Of a DNA stretch of 64,000 nucleotides, positions 32,945-42,838 are shown piece after piece. The DNA comes from Mesobacillus jeotgali (lineage in GTDB: Bacteria > Bacillota > Bacilli > Bacillales > Cytobacillaceae): the NCBI RefSeq assembly GCF_002874535.1, contig NZ_CP025025.1, positions 3,715,353 through 3,779,352 on the forward strand, given 5' to 3'. Below the pieces are notes generated by a model. It was given only the letters and a program-made list of their open reading frames with translations. It was not told where the DNA came from and ran no database searches. A program made the position numbers and the translations under genes. Within the stretch, counting starts at the first letter, position 1, and every line of letters starts with the position of its first letter.

Positions 32945-35362
32945 TTGTCTTTACTTCATCTTGCAGTTTTATCACCGCTTTTACTCGCGATCTTAATTCC
33001 ATTTTTACATAAGTATTTCAAGAACATTCATACTGGGTGGTTCCTTTTGCCGCTGCCTGCCGTACTGTTTGCTTATTTCCTGCAATTCATCGGCACGACC
33101 AGCCATGGCGGTATCGTAATGGAAACTGTTGCTTGGATTTCTTCTCTTGGGATTGATTTTACGTTAAAAGTTGACGGTCTTGGGCTATTATTCGCCCTGC
33201 TGATCACTGGAATCGGCGCTTTGGTTGTGCTGTATTCGATTTATTATTTAAATCCGGACAAGGAAAAGCTGAATACTTTCTATGTCTACCTGCTTTTGTT
33301 CATGGGTGCGATGCTCGGAGTCGTTTTATCCGACAACCTGATTGTTCTCTATACCTTCTGGGAGTTGACCAGCTTTTCGTCTTTCTTGCTGATTGGATAT
33401 TGGAACCATCGTGAGCGTTCCAGATATGGTGCACAAAAGTCAATGCTGATCACTGTTTTCGGGGGATTATCCATGCTCGGCGGGATCCTGATGCTCTATA
33501 TTATCACAGGGACCTTCAGCATTACTGAAACAATCCAAATGTCAAATGAAGTCGTCAACCATCCTTTATTCACTGCGACATTGATTTTGTTCTTGTTGGG
33601 GGCTTTTACAAAATCAGCTCAGTTTCCATTCCACATCTGGCTGCCTGACGCCATGGAAGCACCTACGCCGGTCAGCGCATACCTGCACTCGGCTACGATG
33701 GTTAAAGCGGGGATTTATCTTGTCGCGCGTATGACGCCTGTTTTCGCACATTCAGGTACCTGGGTTTGGCTTGTAGCTGGAGTTGGGGTAATCACATTAT
33801 TCTGGGGTTCATTCTCAGCGGTAAAACAAACCGATTTAAAAGCCATTCTCGCTTTCTCAACTGTCAGCCAACTGGGGATGATCATGTCACTTCTTGGGGC
33901 AGGTGCTGCAGCACTTCATTACGGCACGATTGAAGATGGCTATTATATTGTTGCGGTCACTGCCGCGGTCTTCCATTTGATTAACCATGCCACATTCAAA
34001 GGAAGTTTGTTCATGGTGACCGGCATCATTGACCACGAAACTGGGACAAGGGATATTCGCAAGCTTGGCGGTTTAATGAATTTCATGCCAATCACTTTCA
34101 CGCTAGCGATCATCGGAACATTCTCGATGGCCGGAATTCCTCCTTTCAACGGTTTCCTGAGTAAAGAAATGTTCTTTACCGGCATGCTGCGTGTAGCGGA
34201 AATGGATATTTTCAATATGGATACATGGGGCATCCTGTTCCCGATCATTGCCTGGACAGCAAGTGTTTTCACATTCCTGTACAGCATGATGTATGTATTC
34301 AAAACCTTCATGGGCAAGTACCAGCCTGAGAAATTGGAAAAGAAACCACACGAAGCACCAATCGGAATGCTGATTTCGCCGGTTATCCTTGCGTCACTTG
34401 TCATCATTTTCGGTATATTCCCGAATGTACTGTCACATATCATCATTTCGCCTGCAATGGGGTCGATACTTCCATCATTGCTCGGAAATGGTGAAGGATT
34501 CGATGTCCATATTTCTCACTGGCACGGGCCAACAGCTGAATTGTTCATGACAATCGGTGTTATTACATTCGGAATATTGCTCTACAAGTTCATGCCTAAA
34601 TGGGCAGGGATCTATAGCAAGCTTCCTTCACGCATGTCATTCAATCGTTTCTATGACCGCGGTTTGGAACTCTTGGAGCTAACGTCTAAAAATATTACGA
34701 AGTCATATATGACCGGTTTCATCCGGACGTATCTCGTTTATATCTTTTCATTCTTTATTTTGGCTCTTGCTTCGACATTGTTTTTCAAGAATGCATTCAA
34801 ACTGGATTTGAGCGACGTCGCCCCAATCCGCTTTTTCGAAGTCGTGCTCGTTTTAATTATGGCTGTATCAGCAATTACCATCCTGTTCGCCAAATCAAGG
34901 CTGACGTCCATCATTCTGCTTGGCGCAGTTGGCTATACAGTTGCACTGTTTTTCGTACTATTCAGGGCGCCTGACCTGGCACTGACACAGCTGGTCATCG
35001 AAACTGTATCTGTTGCCCTGTTCCTGCTGGCGTTTTACCACTTGCCGCAGATCAGGAGAAATGAGGAGCGAATCCGCTTCAGGGCTACAAACGCACTCAT
35101 CTCTATCGGAGTAGGGGCAATAGTAACGATGATCGCCTTATCTGCCCATAGTAACAAAACGTTTAGCTCCATTTCGGAGTATTATGTTGAAAATACTTAT
35201 AAAAAAGCTGGCGGCGAAAATATGGTCAACGTTATCCTCGTTGATTTCCGCGGCTTCGATACAATGTTTGAAATTGCCGTTCTTGGCATTGCTGCCCTTG
35301 GTATTTTTGCGATGATCAAGCTTCGGCTGACAAGGGGGAGAGAATTGGATGAAAACAAATGA
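32945..35362 (+). CDS. mrpA: Mrp Na+/H+ antiporter subunit A
   Basis: 805 residues, about 20 transmembrane helices, start TTG after AAGGAGGTATTATCA. The largest subunit of the multi-subunit cation/proton antiporter, homologous to NuoL of complex I. The proton-channel region includes LYTFWELTSFSSFLLIGYWN (key Glu) and HIWLPDAMEAPTPVSAYLHS (Lys/His-bearing segments). The C-terminal MrpB-like part is included, as in B. subtilis. First gene of mrpABCDEFG, which gives sodium and alkali resistance; overlaps mrpB by 14 bases. Confidence 0.97.
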   Translation: MSLLHLAVLSPLLLAILIPFLHKYFKNIHTGWFLLPLPAVLFAYFLQFIGTTSHGGIVMETVAWISSLGIDFTLKVDGLGLLFALLITGIGALVVLYSIYYLNPDKEKLNTFYVYLLLFMGAMLGVVLSDNLIVLYTFWELTSFSSFLLIGYWNHRERSRYGAQKSMLITVFGGLSMLGGILMLYIITGTFSITETIQMSNEVVNHPLFTATLILFLLGAFTKSAQFPFHIWLPDAMEAPTPVSAYLHSATMVKAGIYLVARMTPVFAHSGTWVWLVAGVGVITLFWGSFSAVKQTDLKAILAFSTVSQLGMIMSLLGAGAAALHYGTIEDGYYIVAVTAAVFHLINHATFKGSLFMVTGIIDHETGTRDIRKLGGLMNFMPITFTLAIIGTFSMAGIPPFNGFLSKEMFFTGMLRVAEMDIFNMDTWGILFPIIAWTASVFTFLYSMMYVFKTFMGKYQPEKLEKKPHEAPIGMLISPVILASLVIIFGIFPNVLSHIIISPAMGSILPSLLGNGEGFDVHISHWHGPTAELFMTIGVITFGILLYKFMPKWAGIYSKLPSRMSFNRFYDRGLELLELTSKNITKSYMTGFIRTYLVYIFSFFILALASTLFFKNAFKLDLSDVAPIRFFEVVLVLIMAVSAITILFAKSRLTSIILLGAVGYTVALFFVLFRAPDLALTQLVIETVSVALFLLAFYHLPQIRRNEERIRFRATNALISIGVGAIVTMIALSAHSNKTFSSISEYYVENTYKKAGGENMVNVILVDFRGFDTMFEIAVLGIAALGIFAMIKLRLTRGRELDENK

Positions 35363-35771
35363 TGTCATCCTCCAGACTGTTACAAAGTTCGTCCTGTTCG
35401 TCATCATCCTGTTTTCGATTCACCTGTTTTTTGCAGGCCACTACTATCCGGGCGGTGGATTCATCGGCGGATTGATGACCTCTGGAGCGATTGTATTGCT
35501 TTTACTAGCATTCGATATCAAGACAGTCAAAATGATTTTGCCGTTTGATTATATAAAAGTTGTCGCTGTCGGTCTGCTCATTGCGATTGGAACAGGTGCA
35601 GGAGCGTTATTTTTCAATATGCCATTCCTGACACATGCATACACTTACGCTTATTTGCCGCTCCTCGGCAAGACATCTTTGCATACAGCGGTTTTGTTTG
35701 ATACAGGGGTCTTCCTTGTCGTCATTGGTGTGACAATGACCATTATTCAAACGATTGGAGAGAGCGAATAA
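35349..35771 (+). CDS. mrpB: Mrp Na+/H+ antiporter subunit B
   Basis: 140 residues with four transmembrane helices and the conserved [19 protein letters not shown] near the N-terminus. Required with the other six subunits for antiport. Its start lies inside the end of mrpA, after GGGGGAGAGAATTGG, and its last base is the first base of mrpC's ATG (ATAATGG). Confidence 0.96.
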   Translation: MKTNDVILQTVTKFVLFVIILFSIHLFFAGHYYPGGGFIGGLMTSGAIVLLLLAFDIKTVKMILPFDYIKVVAVGLLIAIGTGAGALFFNMPFLTHAYTYAYLPLLGKTSLHTAVLFDTGVFLVVIGVTMTIIQTIGESE

Positions 35772-36112
35772 TGGAAATCTTAATGGCTTTTCTAATTGGA
35801 ATTTTATTTATGACAGCCACTTACCTCATGCTTTCAAAAAGCTTGCTCAGGATTATTATCGGGACAGGGCTGTTAAGTCACGGTGCCCACCTTCTCCTGC
35901 TGACAATGGGAGGCTTAAAAAGAGGTGCAGCCCCGCTCCTGGGAGAACATGCCCCATCCTATGCCGATCCGCTGCCACAGGCACTGATCCTGACAGCGAT
36001 CGTCATCAGCTTTGGTGTTACAGCATTCTTCCTGGTTGTGGCCTACCGTGCCTACCAGGAGCTTGGAACCGATAATATGGATCGCTTGAGAGGAAAGGAA
36101 GGACATGAATAA
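35771..36112 (+). CDS. mrpC: Mrp Na+/H+ antiporter subunit C
   Basis: 113 residues, three transmembrane helices, homologous to NuoK of complex I. Conserved [20 protein letters not shown] and [20 protein letters not shown] are visible; the NuoK-type Glu positions differ as in other MrpC. Overlaps mrpB at one base and mrpD by 8 bases. Confidence 0.96.
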   Translation: MEILMAFLIGILFMTATYLMLSKSLLRIIIGTGLLSHGAHLLLLTMGGLKRGAAPLLGEHAPSYADPLPQALILTAIVISFGVTAFFLVVAYRAYQELGTDNMDRLRGKEGHE

Positions 36113-37586
36113 TCTAATCATATTACCCATCTTAATTCCTCTGATTACAGGGGTTGTACTTATTTTTTTCACTAAAAACATCATGGCCCAGCGATGGATT
36201 TCAGCAATAAGCGGACTGCTCACGATTACTGTTTCCTTTATGCTGGCAAACCAGGTTTATCGGAATGGCATCCAGACGATGGATCTCAGTAACTGGGAAG
36301 CACCATACGGCATTACGCTTGTATCGGATATGCTTTCCGCCCTGCTTGTATTGACGACAAGTATCATTGCTTTTGCAGCGTTGTTTTACTCCTTCAAATC
36401 CATAGGAGAAGCTCGCGAAAGATTCTTTTATTATCCAGTCGTCAACTTCTTGATTGTCGGGGTTAACGGAGCCTTTACGACGGGCGATATTTTCAACTTG
36501 TTTGTATTTTTTGAAGTGATGCTGATGTCATCATATGTATTAATTGTGTTGGGCGGGACGAAAATCCAGCTCCGCGAATCGATTAAATACATACTCGTGA
36601 ACGTTATTTCATCCGCCCTATTCGTTATCGCTGTAGCCTATTTGTATTCAGTGGTAGGGACGCTGAATATGGCGCATATTTCCGTAAGACTCAGCGAAAT
36701 TGGGAGTGCCGGAATCATTACGGTGATCGCCGTATTGTTCTTGATTGTATTCGGACTGAAAGGCGCGATTTTCCCGCTTTATTTCTGGCTGCCTGGGTCG
36801 TATTACGCACCGCCAGCTCCAGTAATGGCACTGTTCGGTGCACTCCTGACCAAGGTTGGCGTATACTCAATTACCAGGACATACACATTGTTCTTTTACC
36901 ATGATGTCGGCTATACCCATCAATTGCTGCAAATCCTCGCTGTCTTGACGATCATTGCTGGGGTCATCGGGGCAATGGCCTATACTGATATCAAAAAAAT
37001 CATTATCTATAACATCATCGTTGCAGTCGGGGTAATCTTGTTCGGTGTATCCGTCCTGACACCTGAATCACTCACTGGCTCGGTCTTTTACCTGATGCAC
37101 GATATGAACATCAAAGCGACACTGTTTCTGTTGATTGGAATTATCATCATGATCACAGGAACTAGCGACCTTGAAAAAATCAGCGGTCTGATCAACAGAT
37201 ACCCTGCACTTGGGTGGACATTCTTCATTGCCACAGCCGCACTTGCCGGCATTCCGCCGCTCAGTGGTTTCGCAGGCAAAATTATGATTGTGCGCTCTGG
37301 ATTTGAAACAGAAAACTATATCGGTGCTTTTGTTGTACTGATGTCGAGCTTGCTTGTCCTGTATTCAGTGATGAGGATTTTTATCAGGGGCTTCTGGGGA
37401 ACGCCGAGAGCCTATAAGAATGAAGATAAGGTACCTGTAAAGTGGCTGCTCGTTGCACCTGCAATTCTCACTGTGTTCGCTGTGTTATACGGCTTCGGAA
37501 CTGAGGCTATTTATCCGGTAATTTCAACAGCCGCCGAAACGCTTGCCAATCCGGAAATCTACATCAATGCTGTTTTGAAGGAGTGA
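36105..37586 (+). CDS. mrpD: Mrp Na+/H+ antiporter subunit D
   Basis: 493 residues, about 14 helices, homologous to NuoM/NuoN. Conserved ion-path segments: [20 protein letters not shown] with the key Glu, [20 protein letters not shown] with the lysine just ahead (LKGAIFPLY), and [18 protein letters not shown]. One of the two large pumping subunits with MrpA. Starts within mrpC's last codons after GGAAAGGAAGGAC. Confidence 0.97.
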   Translation: MNNLIILPILIPLITGVVLIFFTKNIMAQRWISAISGLLTITVSFMLANQVYRNGIQTMDLSNWEAPYGITLVSDMLSALLVLTTSIIAFAALFYSFKSIGEARERFFYYPVVNFLIVGVNGAFTTGDIFNLFVFFEVMLMSSYVLIVLGGTKIQLRESIKYILVNVISSALFVIAVAYLYSVVGTLNMAHISVRLSEIGSAGIITVIAVLFLIVFGLKGAIFPLYFWLPGSYYAPPAPVMALFGALLTKVGVYSITRTYTLFFYHDVGYTHQLLQILAVLTIIAGVIGAMAYTDIKKIIIYNIIVAVGVILFGVSVLTPESLTGSVFYLMHDMNIKATLFLLIGIIIMITGTSDLEKISGLINRYPALGWTFFIATAALAGIPPLSGFAGKIMIVRSGFETENYIGAFVVLMSSLLVLYSVMRIFIRGFWGTPRAYKNEDKVPVKWLLVAPAILTVFAVLYGFGTEAIYPVISTAAETLANPEIYINAVLKE

Positions 37587-37592
37587 TGAGCT

Positions 37593-38069
37593 ATGGCTTT
37601 TCAAATCTTGTTGAATTTTATACTGGCCTTTGTCTGGATGTTCCTTAAGACTTCCTACTCCCCGGCCTCCTTTTTCGTCGGGTATTTCTTCGGCCTGCTC
37701 ATCATTTATATTTTCAGGCGGTTCTTCACTTCCCGCTTCTATTTACTGAGGGTAGTGGCTGTGCTGAACTTGATTTATATTTTCACTTTGGAACTGATCC
37801 TTTCGAATGTAGCAGTTTTAAAGGCAGTACTTAGGCCAAAGCTTAATATCAAGCCGGGCATCTTCGCATTCCCGACAGAATTGAAAGAAGACTGGGAGAT
37901 TACAATGCTCGCAAACCTGATTACCTTGACCCCTGGTACACTGGTCGTCGATGTTTCACCTGACAACAGGATATTGTATGTACATGCGATGGACATCACT
38001 GATGCGGATGAAGCAATCCAGAGTATCAAAAATACGTTTGAAAAAGCGATTATGGAGGTGAGCCGATAA
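37593..38069 (+). CDS. mrpE: Mrp Na+/H+ antiporter subunit E
   Basis: 158 residues. Two or three N-terminal helices (ILLNFILAFVWMFLKTSY; FVGYFFGLLIIYIFRRFF) are followed by a cytoplasmic alpha/beta domain with MLANLITLTPGTLVVDVSPD, the family signature. Preceded by AAGGAGTGATGAGCT. Overlaps mrpF by one base. Confidence 0.96.
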   Translation: MAFQILLNFILAFVWMFLKTSYSPASFFVGYFFGLLIIYIFRRFFTSRFYLLRVVAVLNLIYIFTLELILSNVAVLKAVLRPKLNIKPGIFAFPTELKEDWEITMLANLITLTPGTLVVDVSPDNRILYVHAMDITDADEAIQSIKNTFEKAIMEVSR

Positions 38070-38359
38070 TGTTTGAAGCGGTTTTGTGGATTTCAGTTAC
38101 CTTCATATCACTTGCGATGATCGGCCTGATTTACCGAGTAATCAAGGGGCCTACTGTAGCAGATCGGGTAGTTGCCCTCGACGCCATCGGTATCAGCCTT
38201 GTTTCTGTGATTGCTTTAGTATCAATTGTTCTGGAAACTAGCGCTTTTCTTGATATCATCTTGTTGATCGGTATCCTGGCATTCATCGGAACAGTTGCCT
38301 TTTCAAAATTCCTTGAGAAGGGAGTAATCATGGAATATGACAGAAATGGAAATCGTTAA
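38069..38359 (+). CDS. mrpF: Mrp Na+/H+ antiporter subunit F
   Basis: 96 residues with three helices and the conserved RVIKGPTVADRVVALDAIGI, which includes the Asp in the second half of the family motif. In B. subtilis MrpF has also been tied to bile-salt efflux. Overlaps mrpG by 23 bases. Confidence 0.95.
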   Translation: MFEAVLWISVTFISLAMIGLIYRVIKGPTVADRVVALDAIGISLVSVIALVSIVLETSAFLDIILLIGILAFIGTVAFSKFLEKGVIMEYDRNGNR

Positions 38360-38711
38360 ATTTTTTGCAGGATTGTTCATTCTGCTCGGAGCATTTCTTA
38401 GCCTTGTGACTGCCTTTGGACTGATCAGGCTTCCAGATGTTTATACAAGGAACCATGCAGCATCGAAAAGTGCAACAATGGGGGTCATGCTTGTCCTGCT
38501 TGGCACCTTCCTATATTTTTGGTTGATAGAACATCATTTCAATTCCCGTTTATTGCTGGGAGTCCTGTTCATCTTCCTCACTTCTCCTGTTGCAGGGCAT
38601 TTGATTGCAAGGGCAGCCTATAACAGCGGGGTAAAGCTTTCGGACCGCACTGTTCAGGATGATCTTGCAAAAGCACGCAAAAAGATGAAAGCTGAAGGAC
38701 AACTTAAATAA
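38337..38711 (+). CDS. mrpG: Mrp Na+/H+ antiporter subunit G
   Basis: 124 residues with three helices; FILLGAFLSLVTAFGLIRLP and DVYTRNHAASKSATMGVMLV are typical MrpG motifs. The C-terminus is charged (KARKKMKAEGQLK). Last gene of the operon, followed by a strong terminator. In B. subtilis the next genes are yuxO and comQXPA; here a monooxygenase and a repeat array intervene before yuxO. Confidence 0.95.
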   Translation: MTEMEIVKFFAGLFILLGAFLSLVTAFGLIRLPDVYTRNHAASKSATMGVMLVLLGTFLYFWLIEHHFNSRLLLGVLFIFLTSPVAGHLIARAAYNSGVKLSDRTVQDDLAKARKKMKAEGQLK

Positions 38712-38721
38712 TGACGATTGC

Positions 38722-38757
38722 ACAGCCATCAGGTATATCCACCTGATGGCTGTTTTT
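38722..38757 (+). terminator. Terminator of the mrp operon
   Basis: Perfect 13-bp stem ACAGCCATCAGGT / ACCTGATGGCTGT with an ATATCC loop and five T. Confidence 0.95.
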
Positions 38758-38863
38758 GTCCATGAAAAATTCAATTTTTATCCATACCAACCAAAGAACC
38801 TGTCAAGTATAGTTAAGATAAACAGAATCATGATTCCTGTTTTGTGGAATGGAGGTTAACGAT

Positions 38864-40015
38864 ATGGACGATGCAAGAATCTCAATCGTCGGCGGCGGAA
38901 TCAGCGGGTTATGCACAGCAATTGCCCTGCAGAGAAAAGGAATTCATGTGAATGTCTATGAAAAAGAAAAAAATGCACATGAACAAGATACTGGAATCAT
39001 CTTAAGTGGTAATGCCATTAGGGCATTTTACATTATGGGATTAGGACCCGAATTACGAGCATACGGATTGAATTCTGATGGCTGCTTGTTTAAATCCGAT
39101 TCTGGAAATATCATTGCTGAATTCGACTACCATGCGCCTTCACACATCCCAAATTATCTGTTCATCCACCGTTCTGAACTTCAAAGAATTTTGACAGATG
39201 CCCTCCTTCCTGGCTCTCTCCATTTAGATAAGCATATGATTGATTTTAACCACGACAATACAATATCATTATTTTTCAAAGATGGTACCAGTGTAGAATC
39301 AGATTATCTTATAAGCTGCGACGGTGCAGCTTCACAAATTCGCACAAAGCTGTTTCCAAATAGCAGGCTGACATATTCAGGGTTCTCCTGTTGGAGAGGC
39401 ATTTTAGAAGATCCGCCTATCAAGGTAGATACCTACACTGAAACCTGGGGGCCGAGGGGAAGATTCGGAATCGCTCCGTTAATAGATAATCAGGTGTTTT
39501 GGTATGCATTAAAAAAATCCTCTGAAGAATACAGCGACAAGACCGAGTGGTCCTCTATCGATTTATTGTTCAACTTTTTCTACTACCATGAACCAATCCA
39601 GGAAATACTGGAAAGCACCTCACCAGACCATATCATTTTCGACAATCTATATGATTTGAAGCCCTTAACCCCGCTCCAATCCGGAAACATCCTGCTACTC
39701 GGTGATTCAGCACACGCTTCAATGCCCAATATAGGCCAGGGAGCATCACAGGCTGCTGAAGATGCCGTTTACCTGGCTAAATGGATCAGCAGCGAAGAAA
39801 CAATTGATAAGGCATTTACTAAGTATGAAACACACAGACAGGAACGTATGAAATTAGTGAAAGATGAAATGAAAATATACGGATTGGCTGCAAGAATTGA
39901 TTTCCCTGTACTTTGCTCACTCCGTAACAAGCTTCTTCAGATGACACCCGCCTCATACCATAATGCGAAACTGAGGAAGATAGTTGAAATTGAAGAGGAT
40001 ATGGATGCGTTGTAA
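38864..40015 (+). CDS. FAD-dependent aromatic-ring monooxygenase-type protein
   Basis: 383 residues from the ATG at 38864, after GGAGGTTAACGAT. Group A flavoprotein hydroxylase fold: FAD-binding SIVGGGISGLCTAIALQRKG with an acidic end (VYEKE), the mid DG-type motif SCDGAASQIRTKLFPN, and GDSAHASMPNIGQGASQAAE, which binds the flavin ribityl. No membrane segment. These enzymes hydroxylate aromatic or polyketide substrates with NAD(P)H; the substrate here is unknown. It sits where B. subtilis has none, between mrpG and yuxO, so it may be an insertion. Confidence 0.85.
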   Translation: MDDARISIVGGGISGLCTAIALQRKGIHVNVYEKEKNAHEQDTGIILSGNAIRAFYIMGLGPELRAYGLNSDGCLFKSDSGNIIAEFDYHAPSHIPNYLFIHRSELQRILTDALLPGSLHLDKHMIDFNHDNTISLFFKDGTSVESDYLISCDGAASQIRTKLFPNSRLTYSGFSCWRGILEDPPIKVDTYTETWGPRGRFGIAPLIDNQVFWYALKKSSEEYSDKTEWSSIDLLFNFFYYHEPIQEILESTSPDHIIFDNLYDLKPLTPLQSGNILLLGDSAHASMPNIGQGASQAAEDAVYLAKWISSEETIDKAFTKYETHRQERMKLVKDEMKIYGLAARIDFPVLCSLRNKLLQMTPASYHNAKLRKIVEIEEDMDAL

Positions 40016-40029
40016 CGGGAATGACTTTT

Positions 40030-40861
40030 GACACCTTCCTTGATCTCCTGTGAAAGCTGTCTGATCTCTTGCGCTGCTTCTGACAGCTTTTCGCTTTCAC
40101 AAGTCAAACCTGTCATAATAACCGCTCTTTCTTGACAGCCTTTCGCCTTCACACATCAAAGTTGTCATAATCACGGCTCTTTCTTGACAGCTTTTCGCCT
40201 TCTCAAGTCAAACCTGTCATAATAACGGCTTTTTCTTGACAGCTTTTCGCTTTCTCAAGTCAAACCTGTCATAATAACGGCTCTTTCTTGACAGCTTTTT
40301 ACCTTCCCAAGTCAAACCTGTCAAAATAACCGCTCTTTCTTGACAGCTTTTCGCCTTCTCACATCAAAGCTGTCATAATAACGGCTCTTTCTTGACAGCT
40401 TTTCGCCTTCACAAGTCAAAGCTGTCATAATAACGACTCTTTCTTGACAGCTTTTCGCCTTCACAAGTCAAAGCTGTCATAATAACGGCTCTTTCTTGAC
40501 AGCTTTTCGCCTTCTCAAGTCAAACCTGTCATAATAACGGCTTTTTCTTGACAGCTTTTCGCCTTCTCAAGTCAAACCTGTCATAATAACGGCTCTTTCT
40601 TGACAGCTTTTTACCTTCCCAAGTCAAACCTGTCAAAATAACCGCTCTTTCTTGACAGCTTTTCGCCTTCTAACATCAAACCTGTCATAATAACCGCTCT
40701 TTCTTGACAGCTTTTTGCCTTCCCAAGTCAAACCTGTCATAATAACCGCTCTTTCTTGACAGCTTTGCTCCTTCATCCTCCAAACCTGTCACAATCATCA
40801 CCTATTTTTGACAGCTTTTCTCCTCTCCACTCCAAACCTGTCACAATCATCAACCGCTAAT
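40030..40861. repeat. 52-bp tandem hairpin array 2 (16 units)
   Basis: GACA(G/C) unit starts run every 52 bp without exception from 40030 to 40810. The consensus core is CTGTCATAATAACGGCTCTT, then TCTTGACAGCTTTTCGCC. Many units also extend the stem to AGCTGTCA / TGACAGCT. The end units are degenerate, the central ones nearly identical. The 19 bases between CTGTC and GACAG equal those of array 1, although the sequence differs. It occupies the 912 bases between two convergent genes and encodes nothing credible. Confidence 0.95.
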
Positions 40862-40904
40862 CATCGACTTTCAGCTCTCTTCCTTTCCAAACCTGACCAA
40901 ATGC

Positions 40905-40928
40905 AAAAAACCAGCCAATTTGACTGGT
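40905..40928 (-). terminator. Terminator of the yuxO-like gene
   Basis: ACCAG / CTGGT stem with a T6 run on the minus strand, adjoining the stop codon. Confidence 0.65.
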
Positions 40929-41314
40929 CATTTCCTCTGTTTTATAACAGTGATCGTACATCTTGAAATGCAGACAAGCTGTTCTTCTTCATCGGTGATT
41001 TTTATATCCCAAACCATGGTTGTTTTTCCCTGGTGGAGGACAGTGCCGACAGCTGTAACTAATCCGTCCTTTTTTGCCCTTATATGGTTGGCGTTGATTT
41101 CAAGGCCTACCACCACTTCGTTTTCCTTGTCGACTAGTTCGAATGCTCCAACGCTGGCGACCGTTTCTGCCAGGGCTACAGATGCACCCCCATGCAGCAG
41201 GCCGAATGGCTGCCTTGTACGGTCATCGACAGGCATTGTAGCGACAACCTTTCCTTTCTGCAGTTCCGTTATTTCTATTCCCAGTGCGCCAAGCAGTGTG
41301 TTATTAAGTTCCAC
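40928..41314 (-). CDS. yuxO: Hotdog-fold thioesterase (YuxO / DHNA-CoA thioesterase-like)
   Basis: 128 residues from a GTG at 41314 preceded by AAGGAGGTAATTATA; frames upstream lack a site. PaaI/MenI-type hotdog fold: LGALGIEITELQKGKVVATM, then QPFGLLHGGASVALAETVAS, holding the conserved HGG and catalytic Glu. Homologues hydrolyse acyl-CoA, including dihydroxynaphthoyl-CoA for menaquinone. In B. subtilis it follows mrpG and precedes comA; here neither comA nor comP follows. Confidence 0.9.
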   Translation of the reverse strand: MELNNTLLGALGIEITELQKGKVVATMPVDDRTRQPFGLLHGGASVALAETVASVGAFELVDKENEVVVGLEINANHIRAKKDGLVTAVGTVLHQGKTTMVWDIKITDEEEQLVCISRCTITVIKQRK

Positions 41315-41418
41315 TATAATTACCTCCTTATATTTGGCAAACAATTTACGTTGCATTGCAGGAAAAACTAATATTGTCCTTAGCATAAAGGACGAATCAT
41401 TCAAATGAGGTGATCAAT

Positions 41419-41601
41419 ATGAACCGAGTTCGTGAAGGCATGATTCCAGCGGTATTAGGAACTGCTGTTACAGCAGCTGGTTACGCTATGAAACAAAATC
41501 GCAAAATCGATAAGATGGTTTCCAATACACTATTCGGTTTCGGATTGGCACATATTGTCCTTGGGGCTATCGATTTGGTCGAACACCGAAATGAATTTTA
41601 G
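41419..41601 (+). CDS. Small hydrophobic protein, unknown function
   Basis: 60 residues from the ATG at 41419 after GAGGTGATCAAT (MNRVREGMIPAVLGTAVTAA). Two hydrophobic stretches (MIPAVLGTAVTAAGYAM; LFGFGLAHIVLGAIDLV) are separated by KQNRKIDKMVSNT. Possibly a two-helix membrane protein. No family name known. Confidence 0.6.
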   Translation: MNRVREGMIPAVLGTAVTAAGYAMKQNRKIDKMVSNTLFGFGLAHIVLGAIDLVEHRNEF

Positions 41602-41642
41602 CCCGACTGTCGCCCCTAGCATTTCACTGTAATATAGTGTTT

Positions 41643-41678
41643 CTTCAGGAAGGGTTATTTTTGCTGCCCTTCCTGAAG
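41643..41678 (-). terminator. Strong hairpin overlapping the end of the second DedA gene
   Basis: 12-bp stem CTTCAGGAAGGG / CCCTTCCTGAAG; the DedA stop codon is in the loop. No T-run follows on the minus strand, so it may protect the 3' end rather than terminate. Confidence 0.55.
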
Positions 41679-42287
41679 AATTACTTCTTCAGAAACAGCC
41701 GCAGCCCTTATTTTTCTCCGGCGGTACACGAATATGATGCTGATCATCACGAAAGCAAGTACGACCAACCAAAATTCTTTATTGTACTTCATGATTATGT
41801 CCATTTTATCTCCAAATAGATAGCCTATCACAAAAATGCTTGATACCCATACGAACGCTCCACTATAGGCAAAAAGTGCAAAGGTTTTAAACGGGAGTCT
41901 GCTGAAGCCGTAAAGTAACGGCACCAAGTATCGGACTCCAGGAGCAAAACAGCTCAAAGACAATGAAAATGCATGGTATTTCTCCATCAGCTTCATAGCA
42001 GATTCAATCGAATTCGCAAAACGCTTCTTTTTCTCTAACAACCGAAGCAGCCTTGTCCCTATCACCCTACCCAGCAGGTAGCTGGAGCTAAAGGCCGCAG
42101 AGATGCCCATGTATGTAACCAAAAATGCAAGAATGGGGTTCAAGGCTCCCTTGGACGAAGCGAGACCCACAGTCATCAGAATAACCTCATTGGGAACAGG
42201 AATGACGAAAACCCCGAACCATAACCATAAAAACAAACCCATATAGCCATTATCTTCAATAATATTAATGACCAACTCCAGATCCAT
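41655..42287 (-). CDS. DedA family membrane protein (second copy)
   Basis: 210 residues with family signatures WFGVFVIPVPNEVILMTVGL, SYLLGRVIGTRLLRLLEKKK and SCFAPGVRYLVPLLYGFSRL. The C-terminus is basic then acidic (YRRRKIRAAAVSEEVILQEG). GGGGGGAGAACC precedes the ATG. Divergent enough from the copy at 7251 to have a distinct role in lipid carrier recycling; substrate unknown. Confidence 0.9.
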   Translation of the reverse strand: MDLELVINIIEDNGYMGLFLWLWFGVFVIPVPNEVILMTVGLASSKGALNPILAFLVTYMGISAAFSSSYLLGRVIGTRLLRLLEKKKRFANSIESAMKLMEKYHAFSLSLSCFAPGVRYLVPLLYGFSRLPFKTFALFAYSGAFVWVSSIFVIGYLFGDKMDIIMKYNKEFWLVVLAFVMISIIFVYRRRKIRAAAVSEEVILQEGQQK

Positions 42288-42490
42288 GGTTCTCCCCCCT
42301 TCATCCGCCTTGGTCCGATTCTATTTCACAATAGAAGTTAATATGTATAACAATTCTCCCTTCTGCCTTATTTACCCTCTTTTTTTCCTTATTGAACTGC
42401 TTTTGGCTTTTCCCACTCTCATACTTAGGGATTTATGTTCATACATTGAAAAAGGTCTGAAACTTACCCGTTAGGAAGGGGTAGCTGCTT

Positions 42491-42838
42491 ATGCATTGTT
42501 TGTTTTTTCATATTAACAGGATCGGGACGGACCAAGATCGTCCGTATCCAGAAGTGAATGCAACACTATTTAGAACTTCAGCTGATAAAGCAATTTCCCT
42601 GATGAAAGACGCTAACCTTGTGATGTCCAAAATAACTTCCTCGAATTCTTTTTCCAGTGAATTAATGGCTGCCGCCCAACAATCCGACCAAAAGGAAGTA
42701 GAAAGAATGATCCAATCAACAGGCATCAAGAAAAAACCAGAAATCACGTATAACCCAGATGGAATTACAATGAACTTCGTGGATTATGCAGGGGACAAAG
42801 AATGCTGCCATATCATCACGCAGCTGAGGTGGGTATAA
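42491..42838 (+). CDS. Conserved hypothetical protein
   Basis: 115 residues, soluble, starting MHCLFFHINRIGTDQDRPYP after AAGGGGTAGCTGCTT. A helical middle part (KAISLMKDANLVMSKITSSN; SELMAAAQQSDQKEVERMIQ) precedes a beta-like end with NPDGITMNFVDYAGDKECCH. No known motif. A long copy of the GC-rich element begins directly after its stop. Confidence 0.65.
   Translation: MHCLFFHINRIGTDQDRPYPEVNATLFRTSADKAISLMKDANLVMSKITSSNSFSSELMAAAQQSDQKEVERMIQSTGIKKKPEITYNPDGITMNFVDYAGDKECCHIITQLRWV

Noticed and set aside
40030-40861. CRISPR-like appearance of the 52-bp arrays
   Set aside because: Whole units repeat, with no unique spacers alternating with constant repeats, and no cas genes are present.
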